64,000 bases of DNA from the NCBI GenBank assembly GCA_026709935.1, contig JAPOSC010000048.1, positions 85,738 through 149,737 on the forward strand, read 5' to 3'. The notes beneath the pieces were generated by a model that saw only the letters and a list, made by a program, of their open reading frames with translations, did not search any database and had not been told where the DNA came from. Position 1 is the first letter of the stretch, and each line of letters starts with the position of its first letter. Source of the stretch: Thiotrichales bacterium. GTDB lineage: Bacteria > Pseudomonadota > Gammaproteobacteria > HK1. A program made the translations under genes and the position numbers. This document shows, one piece after another, positions 1-8,604 of the stretch.

Positions 1-137
1 CACATCACCAGTATCTGGACCAGGGTCGCGACGATGAGCACGGCGGTGGCGTACATGAATCCCTGGTGCGGGTCGTCGTGTGTCTTGTACACGATGAAGA
101 ACAGCACCACGGGGAAGAAGTCGAAGAGCAGCTTCAT
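1..137 (-). CDS. yciB: YciB (septation protein A), N-terminal fragment
   Basis: Only the first 45 codons are inside the window; the gene continues past position 1. The translation starts MKLLFDFFPVVLFFI and continues with a hydrophobic second segment ending near VATLVQILVM. That is the start of the YciB/IspZ family, a small multi-pass inner-membrane protein linked to cell envelope integrity and division. The start is the ATG at 135-137, where family members begin. The gene is divergent from trpS, with about 195 bases between them. The short fragment limits the call, but the opening motif is distinctive. Confidence 0.85.
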   Translation of the reverse strand, partial: MKLLFDFFPVVLFFIVYKTHDDPHQGFMYATAVLIVATLVQILVM

Positions 138-331
138 GGGGAGACTCTGGGAGTGCCGGCGCGGGGCGCGCGATTATAGCCGGGCGGTGCTGCGGCGGGG
201 GCGGCCGGGTGGCGGCCGGGTGGCGGGTGGGTGTGCTGGGTGGGGGTGCTGGGCGGGTGTCGCGCCATCGCAGGCGGCTCTCTACAATGCGTTCATGGGG
301 TGCGCCATTCCACCCGCCGCCGGAGCACCAC

Positions 332-1555
332 GTGAACGCAAGCACTGTCCCGCGTCAGCACCAGCGCGTCCTCTCCGGGATGCGTCCCACCGGCCGACTG
401 CACCTTGGCCACTATCACGGCGTGCTGCAAAACTGGATCCGGCTCCAGCACGAGTACGAATGCTTCTTCTTCGTGGCGGACTGGCATGCACTGACCACCC
501 ACTACGAGGAATCCGGCGTCATCAGCGAGAACGTGTGGGACATGGTGATCGACTGGCTTGCGACGGGCATCGACCCGGGCGACGCGACGTTGTTCATCCA
601 GTCCCGGGTGTACGAGCACGCGGAACTGAGCCTGCTCCTGTCCATGGTGACGCCGCTCGGATGGCTCGAACGGGTGCCGAGCTACAAGGATCAGCAGGAG
701 AAACTGCGCGAGCGCGACCTCGCCACGTTCGGTTTTCTGGGCTACCCCGTACTACAGAGCGCCGACATCCTGATCTACCGCGCGGGGCTGGTTCCGGTGG
801 GCGAGGATCAGGTCGCGCACGTCGAACTGACGCGGGAGATCGCCCGCCGGTTCAACCATATCTACGGGCGGGAGTCGGGCTTCGAGGAGAAGGCCGAGAC
901 CGCCATCGCGAAGATGGGCAAGAAGTACGCGAAGCTCTATCGCAAGCTCCGGCGCCGGTTCCAGGAGCAGGGCGACCCCGAAGCGCTGGAGACCGCGCGC
1001 GCGCTTCTCGATGATCAGCGCAACATCACCCTGGGCGACCGCGAGCGGTTGTTCGGGTATCTGGAGGGCGGGGGCAGGGCGATTCTCCCCGAACCGCAGG
1101 CCCTTCTCACCGAAGCGGCGAAGATGCCGGGACTCGATGGACAGAAGATGTCGAAGTCCTACGGCAACGTGATCGAGCTTCGCGAGGCGCCGGACGGAGT
1201 GCGGGAGAAGCTCCGCACGATGCCGACGGACCCGGCGCGGGTCAGGCGCAAGGATCCCGGGGATCCCGGCAAGTGCCCGGTCTGGCAGTTTCATCTGGTG
1301 TACTCGGACGCGGAGACCCGCGGCTGGGTGGACAATGGTTGCCGGACCGCCGCCATCGGATGCATCGATTGCAAGCAGCGGGTGATCGATGCGGTGCTCG
1401 CGGAGCAGGCGCCGATCCGCGAGCGTGCCCTGGAGTACGAATCGCAGCCCGATCTGGTCCGATCGATCATCTCCGACGGATGCGACCACGCGCGGGACAT
1501 CGCGCGCGAGACGATGGAAGCGGTGCGCCAGGTAATGGGGCTGGCGTATCGGTGA
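332..1555 (+). CDS. trpS: Tryptophanyl-tRNA synthetase
   Basis: Class I aminoacyl-tRNA synthetase that charges tRNA-Trp in the cytoplasm. The HIGH-type motif is HLGH at residues 24-27 and the KMSKS loop is at 272-276. At 407 aa it is longer than the usual 330-residue enzyme. The extra length includes a charged, lysine/arginine-rich insertion around residues 185-230, as in the long TrpRS form of many proteobacteria. I chose the GTG at 332 because GGAG lies six bases upstream (322-325) and the family sequence begins just after it; an in-frame ATG at 287 has no such site. It leads a same-strand run with scpA, scpB and rluB, an order common in gammaproteobacteria. Confidence 0.95.
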   Translation: MNASTVPRQHQRVLSGMRPTGRLHLGHYHGVLQNWIRLQHEYECFFFVADWHALTTHYEESGVISENVWDMVIDWLATGIDPGDATLFIQSRVYEHAELSLLLSMVTPLGWLERVPSYKDQQEKLRERDLATFGFLGYPVLQSADILIYRAGLVPVGEDQVAHVELTREIARRFNHIYGRESGFEEKAETAIAKMGKKYAKLYRKLRRRFQEQGDPEALETARALLDDQRNITLGDRERLFGYLEGGGRAILPEPQALLTEAAKMPGLDGQKMSKSYGNVIELREAPDGVREKLRTMPTDPARVRRKDPGDPGKCPVWQFHLVYSDAETRGWVDNGCRTAAIGCIDCKQRVIDAVLAEQAPIRERALEYESQPDLVRSIISDGCDHARDIARETMEAVRQVMGLAYR

Positions 1556-1597
1556 GCCCGGCGCCCGCGTTCGGCGGGTGCGGGCCGGGGAGGGCAC

Positions 1598-2467
1598 ATG
1601 GCCGATTTGCGCACCGTACCTGCGCATCCGCATTCCCCCGGGGCGCCGCAACGGCCCTGGCAGGAAGAAATGCCGTTCGCGATGGTGGAAGGCGAGCCCC
1701 TCGTCGAGCTTCCCCGCGATCTCTACATTCCGCCCGACGCTCTGGAGATCTTTCTGGAGGCGTTCGAGGGACCCCTCGATCTGCTGTTGTACCTGGTCAA
1801 GCGCCAGAATCTCGACATCCTCGACATCCCGATCGCCCGGATTACGCGGCAGTACATGGAGTATATCGATCTGATGAAGGTGTTCCGGCTCGAGCTTGCC
1901 GCCGAGTACCTCGCGATGGCGGCGATGCTGGCGGAGATCAAGTCACGCCTGCTCCTGCCGCGGCCCGAGAGCATCGACGACGAAGAGGACCCGCGTGCCG
2001 AGCTCGTGCGTCGGTTGCAGGAGTACGAGCGGTACAAGCAGGCGGCGGAGCGGATCGACGAGCTGCCTCGTATCGGACGCGATCTGGTCGAGATCCGGGC
2101 CGCGACGCCCCATGTGCGCATGGAGCGCCCGCAGCCGAAAGTCGAGCTCGATGATCTGCTGGCAGCCCTCGTCGATGTGCTCGCCCGCGCGGAGTCGTAC
2201 CGCCATCATCGCGTGCAGATGGAGTGGCTCTCGGTCCGCGAGCGGATGTCCCTCGTGCTGGAGCGGGTCCAGGGGGCACGATTCGTCGAGTTCACCGCTC
2301 TGTTCACGCCCCGAGAGGGCCGCCAGGGGGTGGTGGTCACCCTTCTCGCGTTGCTGGAACTGCTGCGGGAATCGCTCGTCGACATCGTGCAGGCGAAGCC
2401 GTTCGGACCGCTCCACGTCAGGGTGGCGCGCGGTGGTGCGGCACGGGACGAGGCGGTGAGACCGTGA
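1598..2467 (+). CDS. scpA: Segregation and condensation protein A
   Basis: ScpA is the kleisin of the bacterial SMC condensin. It bridges the SMC heads and binds ScpB dimers to organise the chromosome. The 289-aa protein shows the family core from about residue 50 (FEGPLDLLLYLVKRQ) followed by the helical IPIARITRQYMEYIDLM segment. A charged middle and a winged-helix C-terminus that contacts the SMC head follow. The stop overlaps the scpB start (GTGA), so the two are probably translationally coupled. The first 40 residues are proline-rich and variable, so an internal start such as the Met near residue 24 is possible. Confidence 0.95.
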   Translation: MADLRTVPAHPHSPGAPQRPWQEEMPFAMVEGEPLVELPRDLYIPPDALEIFLEAFEGPLDLLLYLVKRQNLDILDIPIARITRQYMEYIDLMKVFRLELAAEYLAMAAMLAEIKSRLLLPRPESIDDEEDPRAELVRRLQEYERYKQAAERIDELPRIGRDLVEIRAATPHVRMERPQPKVELDDLLAALVDVLARAESYRHHRVQMEWLSVRERMSLVLERVQGARFVEFTALFTPREGRQGVVVTLLALLELLRESLVDIVQAKPFGPLHVRVARGGAARDEAVRP

Positions 2468-3168
2468 GTCGCGACGCGCTGGTTCTGCACGTCGAGGCAG
2501 CGCTGCTTTCGGCCGGACGGCCGGTGGCGGTCGACGAACTGGTCGCGATGTTCGAGGGCGCGGACGATGCGCCGGATCGCGCCGCCATCCGGGAGGCGGT
2601 GACCGAGATCGCGGAGCACTGGCGGGGCCGATCGCTGGAGGTGACCGAGGTGGCGAGCGGGTTTCGGGCCCAGATCCGAAAAGACTACTCGCACGCCCTG
2701 TCGGTGCTGTGGCAGGAACGCCCGACGCGCTACTCCCGGGCGCTGCTGGAGACGCTCGCGCTCATCGCCTACCGCCAGCCCATCAGCCGCGGCGAGATCG
2801 AGGAAGTCCGCGGCGTGAGCGTGTCGAGCTCCATCATGAAGACACTGGTCGAACGCGAATGGGTGCGCGTGGTTGGCCACCGTGAAGCACCGGGGCGGCC
2901 CGCCCTCTATGGAACGACCAGAAATTTCCTCGACTCGTTCAACCTCAAGAGTCTGGAATCGCTGCCGCCCCTCGCCAGACTGAAGGATCTCGACGAACCG
3001 TTGCCGGATCTGTTCAACGAGGTTGCGGTCGAACCGAACACTGAGGTCGGGGCAGAGGCGCGCGAGACGGCCGCTGCCGACGAAGAGGAGGCCGCCGGCA
3101 CCGCGCCCGTACCCGACCCGGAAATGCGCCCGGATTCCCGGTCGGGTGATGGCGGGGGAGCAAGCTGA
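2464..3168 (+). CDS. scpB: Segregation and condensation protein B
   Basis: ScpB is the winged-helix partner that dimerises on ScpA in the SMC-ScpAB condensin. The 234-aa product begins SRDALVLHVEAALLSAGRPV after a GTG start overlapping the scpA stop. The family signature ETLALIAYRQPISRGEIEEV lies near residues 95-115 and is followed by GRPALYGTT. The C-terminal 50 residues are acidic, Ala/Glu-rich and probably disordered, which is common in this family. The rluB start follows eight bases after the stop. Confidence 0.95.
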   Translation: MSRDALVLHVEAALLSAGRPVAVDELVAMFEGADDAPDRAAIREAVTEIAEHWRGRSLEVTEVASGFRAQIRKDYSHALSVLWQERPTRYSRALLETLALIAYRQPISRGEIEEVRGVSVSSSIMKTLVEREWVRVVGHREAPGRPALYGTTRNFLDSFNLKSLESLPPLARLKDLDEPLPDLFNEVAVEPNTEVGAEARETAAADEEEAAGTAPVPDPEMRPDSRSGDGGGAS

Positions 3169-3176
3169 TCCGTCCA

Positions 3177-3998
3177 GTGCGCAAGCAGCGGCCGTCGGTG
3201 CCGGAGGACGGCGGATCGACCGAGAAGCTGCAGAAGGTTCTGGCCGCCTCGGGTCTGGCGTCAAGGCGCGAGATCGAACGCTGGATCGCCGCCGGGCGGG
3301 TCAGCGTCAATGGCCATACGGCCGCCCTGGGAGCGCGGGTGGCTGCCGCCGACGTACTGCGGGTCGACGGCAAACCGGTGCGCCGGGCCGGTCTCCGGCA
3401 CCGGATCATTCGCTATCACAAGCCGGCCGGTGAGGTGACCGCGCGTCGCGATCCGCTCGCGCGGGCCACCGTGTTCGATCGGCTCCCGGCCCTGGGGCGG
3501 GCGCGGTGGATCGCGGTGGGTCGTCTGGACCTCAACACCACCGGTCTGCTCCTGTTCACCGACGACGGCGAGCTGGCCCACCGGCTCATGCATCCGAGCT
3601 CCGGAATCGAGCGCGAGTATGCGGTCCGCATTCGCGGCGAACCCGGTTCCGGAGCGCTCGAATCGCTGACTCGGGGAGTCGCGCTGAGCGACGGAGAGGC
3701 GCGATTCGAGTCGTTGCGGCCGGCGGGTGGAGAGGGCGTGAACCGCTGGTACCACGTCGTTCTGCGCGAAGGCCGCAATCGCGAGGTGCGGCGCCTGTTC
3801 GAGGCGATCGGGTGTACTGTGAGCCGACTCATTCGCGTGCGATTCGGGCCGGTGACACTGCCTCGCCACCTGCGTCCCGGCCGATACGAGGATGTCGATG
3901 GCGACGAGGCGAAGGCCCTCGTGCGCGCCGCGGGTCTCGTCCGACCGCGGCCGGCGAGCCGACCCCGCCGCAAGACGCTCCGAACACGCCACCGCTGA
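3177..3998 (+). CDS. rluB: 23S rRNA pseudouridine synthase, RluB type
   Basis: RsuA/RluB-family enzyme expected to make pseudouridine 2605 in 23S rRNA. An S4 RNA-binding domain lies at about residues 16-60 (EKLQKVLAASGLASRREIE). The catalytic motif GRLDLNTTGLLLF places the nucleophilic Asp at residue 118. A late NREVRRLFEAIG motif is also present. The product is 273 aa; the basic tail that follows the catalytic domain is short. GTG is the start, with a G-rich site (GGGGGAGC) about 20 bases upstream, so initiation may depend on scpB translation. The order scpA-scpB-rluB supports the assignment. Confidence 0.93.
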   Translation: MRKQRPSVPEDGGSTEKLQKVLAASGLASRREIERWIAAGRVSVNGHTAALGARVAAADVLRVDGKPVRRAGLRHRIIRYHKPAGEVTARRDPLARATVFDRLPALGRARWIAVGRLDLNTTGLLLFTDDGELAHRLMHPSSGIEREYAVRIRGEPGSGALESLTRGVALSDGEARFESLRPAGGEGVNRWYHVVLREGRNREVRRLFEAIGCTVSRLIRVRFGPVTLPRHLRPGRYEDVDGDEAKALVRAAGLVRPRPASRPRRKTLRTRHR

Positions 3999-4169
3999 CC
4001 GCCGGCCGGTAGCCGCCGCCGTGCTCAGGCTCCGGCCGGCCCAGGACGCCGGAACGGCTCAAGACTACCTGCGAACGATAGGAATGGTGGCCCGCGCGCC
4101 GTTCGAGATGACGACCGGCGTGTTGCTTATTCGGCGCTCGAAAGTGGAGCCCCTGGGGATGGTATCGGT

Positions 4170-4197
4170 GGTCGGAGCCACATCGTCGGCTCCGACC
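4170..4197. other. Perfect 10-bp hairpin downstream of tRNA-Val
   Basis: GGTCGGAGCC and its reverse complement GGCTCCGACC flank an eight-base loop. On the minus strand it follows the tRNA-Val 3' end by about 50 bases. There is no T-run after it, so it is a possible transcript 3' end or processing structure rather than a textbook intrinsic terminator. Confidence 0.4.
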
Positions 4198-4249
4198 GCG
4201 GACGACAAGGCCCTCGGAAGATCCGAGGCTTCGCGGACGGTCCGGGTGA

Positions 4250-4324
4250 TGGTGGGCGCGGCTGGGATTGAACCAGCGACCCCCGCCGTGTGAAGACGGT
4301 GCTCTCCCACTGAGCTACGCGCCC
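4250..4324 (-). tRNA. tRNA-Val (anticodon CAC)
   Basis: Full cloverleaf on the minus strand: acceptor GGGCGCG pairs with CGCGCCC, the D-stem is GCTC/GAGC, and the anticodon loop TTCACAC has CAC at positions 34-36. The T-arm contains GGTTCAATCC. A discriminator A is followed by an encoded CCA, giving 75 nt. It reads GUG codons. Confidence 0.95.
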
Positions 4325-4342
4325 GGAACGGCTAAGTCTAGA

Positions 4343-4428
4343 CCGCATTTCTCACTTGTTCCAGACAAGGGCCGGAGAGCCGTTCACGCGCGGGATGGCT
4401 CCGGTTCGAGGGTCTGTGAGAAATGCGG
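4343..4428 (+). repeat. Dispersed palindromic repeat, family A, copy 1
   Basis: An 86-bp element with 13-bp perfect terminal inverted repeats (CCGCATTTCTCAC and GTGAGAAATGCGG). Its body begins ACTTGTTCCAGACAAGGGCC and contains GGATGGCTCCGG. Related copies are at 4462-4526, 37753-37818 and 41711-41790, all intergenic. It carries no coding sequence. It resembles a REPIN or miniature inverted-repeat element in size and structure. Confidence 0.75.
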
Positions 4429-4461
4429 CCGAATGCTCGTTTCCTTCAACATGCGCCTTGA

Positions 4462-4526
4462 TGCGTATTTCTCACTTGTTCCAGACAAGGGCCGGAGGAC
4501 TTTCAGGCCTGGATGGCTCCGATTCA
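4462..4526 (+). repeat. Dispersed repeat, family A, copy 2 (right end missing)
   Basis: Shares 32 identical bases with copy 1 from TATTTCTCACTTG through GGGCCGGAG and then diverges, but keeps GGATGGCTCCG. The right terminal inverted repeat is absent. It sits between copy 1 and the gltX start, so 4325-4583 is essentially repeat DNA. Confidence 0.7.
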
Positions 4527-4583
4527 ATGGCCACCGGCGCGTCATCCGACATCCGATCCGCACCATTGATATCATGCGGAGCC

Positions 4584-5999
4584 ATGAACGTACGGACCCG
4601 ATTCGCGCCGAGCCCCACCGGGCTCCTGCACGTCGGCGGTGCCCGCACCGCCCTGTTCTGCTGGCTGTTCGCCCGCCATCACGGCGGTACCTTCGTGCTC
4701 CGCATCGAAGACACCGATCGGGAGCGCTCGACGCAGGCGTCCATCGACGCGATTCTGGACGGGCTTCGGTGGCTCGGTCTCGACGCCGACGAAGGTCCCT
4801 GGTTTCAGACCGATCGGCTGGCCATCTATCAGGAGTACATCGAGCGCCTGCTGTGCACGGGCAGGGCGTACCGCTGCTGGTGCACTCGGGAAGAGCTCGA
4901 CGCCATGCGAGATGCGCAGCGCGCCCGCGGCGAGAAGCCCCGCTACGACGGACGCTGCCGCCATCGCACCGCCGCGCCGCCGGCCGGCGTCGAGCCCGTG
5001 ATCCGATTCGCGAACCCGCTCGACGGCGCCGTCGTCTTCAACGACCTCGTGCGCGGCACGGTCTCATTCGACAATCGCGAGCTGGACGATCTCGTGATCG
5101 CGCGCGCCGACGGTATGCCGACCTACAACTTCGGTGTGGTGATCGACGATCTGGACATGGACATCACCCACGTCATCCGGGGCGATGACCACGTGATGAA
5201 CACACCGCGACAGCTCAACATCATCGCGGCGCTGGATGCGGCGCCCCCGCATTACGCCCACGTTCCCATGATTCTCGGCGCCGACGGCCAGCGGCTATCG
5301 AAACGTCATGGTGCCGTCGGAGTGATGCAGTTCCGGGACGACGGGTACCTGCCGGAGGCGCTGCTCAACCAGCTCGTGCGGCTGGGCTGGTCGCACGGCG
5401 ACCAGGAGATCTTCTCCCGCGAAGAGATGGTTGCGAAGTTCGACATCGAGGACGTGAACCGCGCCCCCGCCGCTTTCGACTACGACAAGCTCGGCTGGCT
5501 GAACCAGCACTATATTCGGCAGGCGGATTCCGAACGCCTCGGGGCGTTGCTGGCCGAGCAGATCGAGCGAATGGGACTTGGTGCGCCCAGTGCCGTATCT
5601 CCGTCGGCGCTGGCCGACATTCAGCGTGACCGGGCCCGCACCATGGCGGAGATGGCCGACAAGTCCCGCTTCGCATTCGAGGAGTACGGAGAGTTCGACG
5701 AGCGCGCCGCGAAGAAACACCTGCGACCGGTGGCGCTTCAGCCCCTGGAAGCGATCCGGGAGCGGCTCGGCGCGGTCGCGGGGTGGGAGCCGGAGCCCCT
5801 CCACGCCGCGGTGAACGAGTGCGCGGCCGCCTTGTCCGTGAACCTCGGAAAGGTAGCCCAGCCCCTTCGCGTCGCCCTGACCGGCACCGCCGCCTCGCCC
5901 GCGATCGAACTGACCCTGCAGATGGTCGGCCGGGAAGCGTCACTTTCACGCATCGACCGCGCCATCGCCTACGTGCGCAATCGCGCGGATCAATCTTGA
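4584..5999 (+). CDS. gltX: Glutamyl-tRNA synthetase
   Basis: Charges tRNA-Glu in the cytoplasm. The 471-aa protein opens VRTRFAPSPTGLLHVGGART, which contains the HIGH-equivalent HVGG. It carries RIEDTDRERS, GDDHVMNTPRQ and the KMSKS-type loop LSKRHG near residue 240, followed by the anticodon-binding helical domain. The Cys/His zinc region (CWCTREEL and CRHR) is present near residues 96-125. ATG 4584 matches the family start, although GGAG lies only two bases before it. It is followed at once by tRNA-Ala and tRNA-Glu genes on the same strand, so enzyme and substrate tRNA may share a transcript. Confidence 0.97.
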   Translation: MNVRTRFAPSPTGLLHVGGARTALFCWLFARHHGGTFVLRIEDTDRERSTQASIDAILDGLRWLGLDADEGPWFQTDRLAIYQEYIERLLCTGRAYRCWCTREELDAMRDAQRARGEKPRYDGRCRHRTAAPPAGVEPVIRFANPLDGAVVFNDLVRGTVSFDNRELDDLVIARADGMPTYNFGVVIDDLDMDITHVIRGDDHVMNTPRQLNIIAALDAAPPHYAHVPMILGADGQRLSKRHGAVGVMQFRDDGYLPEALLNQLVRLGWSHGDQEIFSREEMVAKFDIEDVNRAPAAFDYDKLGWLNQHYIRQADSERLGALLAEQIERMGLGAPSAVSPSALADIQRDRARTMAEMADKSRFAFEEYGEFDERAAKKHLRPVALQPLEAIRERLGAVAGWEPEPLHAAVNECAAALSVNLGKVAQPLRVALTGTAASPAIELTLQMVGREASLSRIDRAIAYVRNRADQS

Positions 6000-6042
6000 C
6001 GGTGCAGCAGCACTTGTCTACGCTTCCGCAGCTTTGTCGCAC

Positions 6043-6118
<76 letters not shown>

Positions 6119-6157
6119 TCCTCCCGCCCGCCGGCCGATCCGGCGCAGAAATGACCC

Positions 6158-6235
6158 GTCCCCATCGTCTAGCCTGGCCTAGGACACCACCCTTTCAAGG
6201 TGGCGACACGGGTTCGAATCCCGTTGGGGACGCCA
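6158..6235 (+). tRNA. tRNA-Glu (anticodon TTC)
   Basis: GTCCCC pairs with GGGGAC. The anticodon stem CCACC/GGTGG carries the loop CTTTCAA with TTC at 34-36. GGTTCGAATCC forms the T-arm, and discriminator G plus encoded CCA follow. It lies 39 bases after tRNA-Ala and downstream of gltX, whose product charges it. Confidence 0.95.
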
Positions 6236-6468
6236 ACCGCAGATCACGGCGGGTCGTCTTCACATATGAGCGACGCCTGAAACGCGTATTCCACTCCGGA
6301 GGCCCTAGGAGAGCGGGGTCTCACGTTGCACGGCCAGCAATTCGAGTCCGGCGACCGCCAGCGTCCGCCGTACTCGCTCAGCCGCTCTGAAGGTCAAGGG
6401 ATTGGCGCGATCAACCGGCCATGGCCGGAGAGCGCGTTGGCGGGCCATGCAAATAGCGGTTACCAAGA

Positions 6469-6521
6469 TTATTCGAGCTTATTCCGGGCTTATTCGGTCT
6501 TATTCCGATCTCATTCGGGTC
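6469..6521 (+). repeat. Degenerate 10-11 bp tandem repeat (TTATTCNGNNC)
   Basis: Five units in a row begin TTATTC or TCATTC with a period of 10-11 bases, about one helical turn. They lie in the 379-base gap (6236-6614) between tRNA-Glu and the ABC exporter gene 3' end. No gene was seen in that gap. Confidence 0.6.
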
Positions 6522-6614
6522 AATTTCGAATGTGTTGTCAGAAATTCCCAAGAATTGATCGTTTCAGAAAAACTCCCGAAACATCGATGTGGTACGCATC
6601 GTTCCGCCTCGCCG

Positions 6615-8483
6615 TCAGGATTCCGCAGCGACGGCATCCTCCGCCGAGAAGTCGTCGAACGATGCGTGGTTGAGCCGGTAGAGGCGCGCGTAGAGTCCGC
6701 CGAGCCCGATCAGATCTTCGTGGGTGCCCTGTTCGACGAGCTGCCCGTCGCGTAGCACCAGGATGCGGTCCGCTTCGCGGATGGTGGCGAGGCGGTGGGC
6801 GATGACGATGGCGGTGCGGCCTTCCAGCAGGCGGGCCAGCGCCCGCTGGATGCGGCGCTCGGTGTAGCTGTCGACGTTCGCGGTGGCTTCGTCCAGCACC
6901 AGTATCGGGGCGTCGGCGACCAGGGCCCGGGCGAAGCTGAGGAGCTGGCGCTGGCCGAGTGACAGGTTCGCGCCGCGCTGGTCGAGCATGGTGTCGTACC
7001 CCTCCGGCAGGCGTTCGATGAAATCGTGGGCGCCAACCGCGCGCGCCGCCGCCTCCACCTGCCCCCGGGTCGCGTCCGCCTTGTTGTAGCGGATGTTGTC
7101 CCCGACCGTGCCGGTGAACAGGAAAGGCTCCTGCAGCACCATCGCCACGTGCGCGCCGAGGTCGCTCTGGCGCACGTTGCGCACGTCGTGTCCTCCGATC
7201 CGCACCGCCCCGTTCCACACGTCGTAGAAGCGGTGGACGAGCGCGGTGACGCTGGTCTTGCCGGAGCCGGTCGGCCCCACCAGGGCCACCGTCTCGCCCG
7301 GCTCCACCCGCAGCGTGACGTTGCGCAGCACCGGGCGGCCGGGCCCGTAGCCGAAGGTCACGTCGTCGAGCTCGATGGCGCGCGCCTCGCGCGGCAGCGG
7401 AGCGGCATCGGGAGCGTCGCGCACCTCGACGGGCACGTCGAGCACCTCGAAGATCCGCTGCCCCGCCGCCATCGCGCGCTGCATGATGCTGTACTGGATG
7501 GTGAGCGATCGGATGGGGTCGAAGAAGCGCTGCACGTAGAACAGGAAGGCGACCATCACCCCGAGCCCCAGCTCCTGCCCGAGCACCATGGCCCCGCCGA
7601 CGACGATGACGATCGCCATCGCGATGCCGGTGAGGGTGTCGACAATCGGAATCATCACGCTGGAGAACTTCGACGCCCGCAGGTGCGCATGCAGGTTGTC
7701 CTTCGCCTTGTCGTCGAAAAGGTCGAGGTTGACGGCCTCCCGTCCCATCTCCTGGATGGTGCGCACGCCGTGCACGTTCTCCGCGAGCGCCCCGTTGACG
7801 ACCGAACTCGCTTCCCGCGCCCGCATGAAGGCCCGCCGCGCGGGCGGCAACCAGACGATGCGCACCACGATCAGCACCGGCACCACCGAGAGGGTGAGCA
7901 GACCGAGGCGTACGTCGAGGAACAGCAGGACGGTGATGATGCCGATGAGGAGCACGAAATCGCCGATCGCGAAGATGGAGGTCTCGAGGAACTCCTGCAA
8001 CGCGTTGACGTCCCCCTGGAGCCGGGACATGAGCCGACCGACTTCGGTCTTGTCCATGAAGGAGAGGGAGACGTGTTGCAGGTGCGCGTACATCGCCCGG
8101 CGGAGATCGAACAGCAGACTCCCGGAGATCCGCCCGACGATGAGCTCCTGGGTGAAGTTGGACGCGTAGTTGAGCGCCGCCACCGCGAAGAAGGCGATGA
8201 CGATCCAGTGCAGCACCTCGATTCCCGCCCCACCCACCGCGAGCGCCCCGTCGATGGCGTGGCGCAGCACGAGCGGGATCGCGATCTGGGTGAGGGTGAA
8301 GACGAGCACCGCGGCCACGCCAATCCAGAGCCGCCGGCGGTGGGGAGTGACGAAGGACCAGAAGCGCCGCACCACCCGACCGTCGAAGGCGGCACCGAAC
8401 ATCTCCTCCTCGAACGAGACCTGGGAGCCGACCACCGCCCGCGGCGACCCGTGCGTCGGGCTCGGCGGTGCTGCCGCCTTCAT
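6615..8483 (-). CDS. ABC exporter half-transporter, catalytic-site partner
   Basis: A 622-aa type IV ABC exporter subunit with an N-terminal six-helix membrane domain (about residues 50-330) and a C-terminal ATPase. Walker A is GPTGSGKTS, Walker B with the catalytic Glu is LVLDEATANVD, and the switch His is in IAHRLAT. The signature loop is NLSLGQRQ, a departure from LSGGQ. The upstream gene on the same strand has the complementary defect. This is the pattern of heterodimeric exporters of the BmrCD/TM287-288 type, which have one active and one degenerate ATP site. The start was placed at ATG 8481-8483, where GGGA lies about eight bases upstream. The substrate cannot be told; multidrug or lipid export is typical. 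Confidence 0.88.
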   Translation of the reverse strand: MKAAAPPSPTHGSPRAVVGSQVSFEEEMFGAAFDGRVVRRFWSFVTPHRRRLWIGVAAVLVFTLTQIAIPLVLRHAIDGALAVGGAGIEVLHWIVIAFFAVAALNYASNFTQELIVGRISGSLLFDLRRAMYAHLQHVSLSFMDKTEVGRLMSRLQGDVNALQEFLETSIFAIGDFVLLIGIITVLLFLDVRLGLLTLSVVPVLIVVRIVWLPPARRAFMRAREASSVVNGALAENVHGVRTIQEMGREAVNLDLFDDKAKDNLHAHLRASKFSSVMIPIVDTLTGIAMAIVIVVGGAMVLGQELGLGVMVAFLFYVQRFFDPIRSLTIQYSIMQRAMAAGQRIFEVLDVPVEVRDAPDAAPLPREARAIELDDVTFGYGPGRPVLRNVTLRVEPGETVALVGPTGSGKTSVTALVHRFYDVWNGAVRIGGHDVRNVRQSDLGAHVAMVLQEPFLFTGTVGDNIRYNKADATRGQVEAAARAVGAHDFIERLPEGYDTMLDQRGANLSLGQRQLLSFARALVADAPILVLDEATANVDSYTERRIQRALARLLEGRTAIVIAHRLATIREADRILVLRDGQLVEQGTHEDLIGLGGLYARLYRLNHASFDDFSAEDAVAAES

Positions 8484-8604
8484 CGGCGTTCCCGTCCGAC
8501 CGATGCATTCACGCGCCACGACTCTCCGCACGGGGAACGGACTGCCGCCCTGTTCTCGGCGACGCCGTTTCCGCGAACGGCCCCGGCGCTCGGTGCGGAT
8601 GCAA

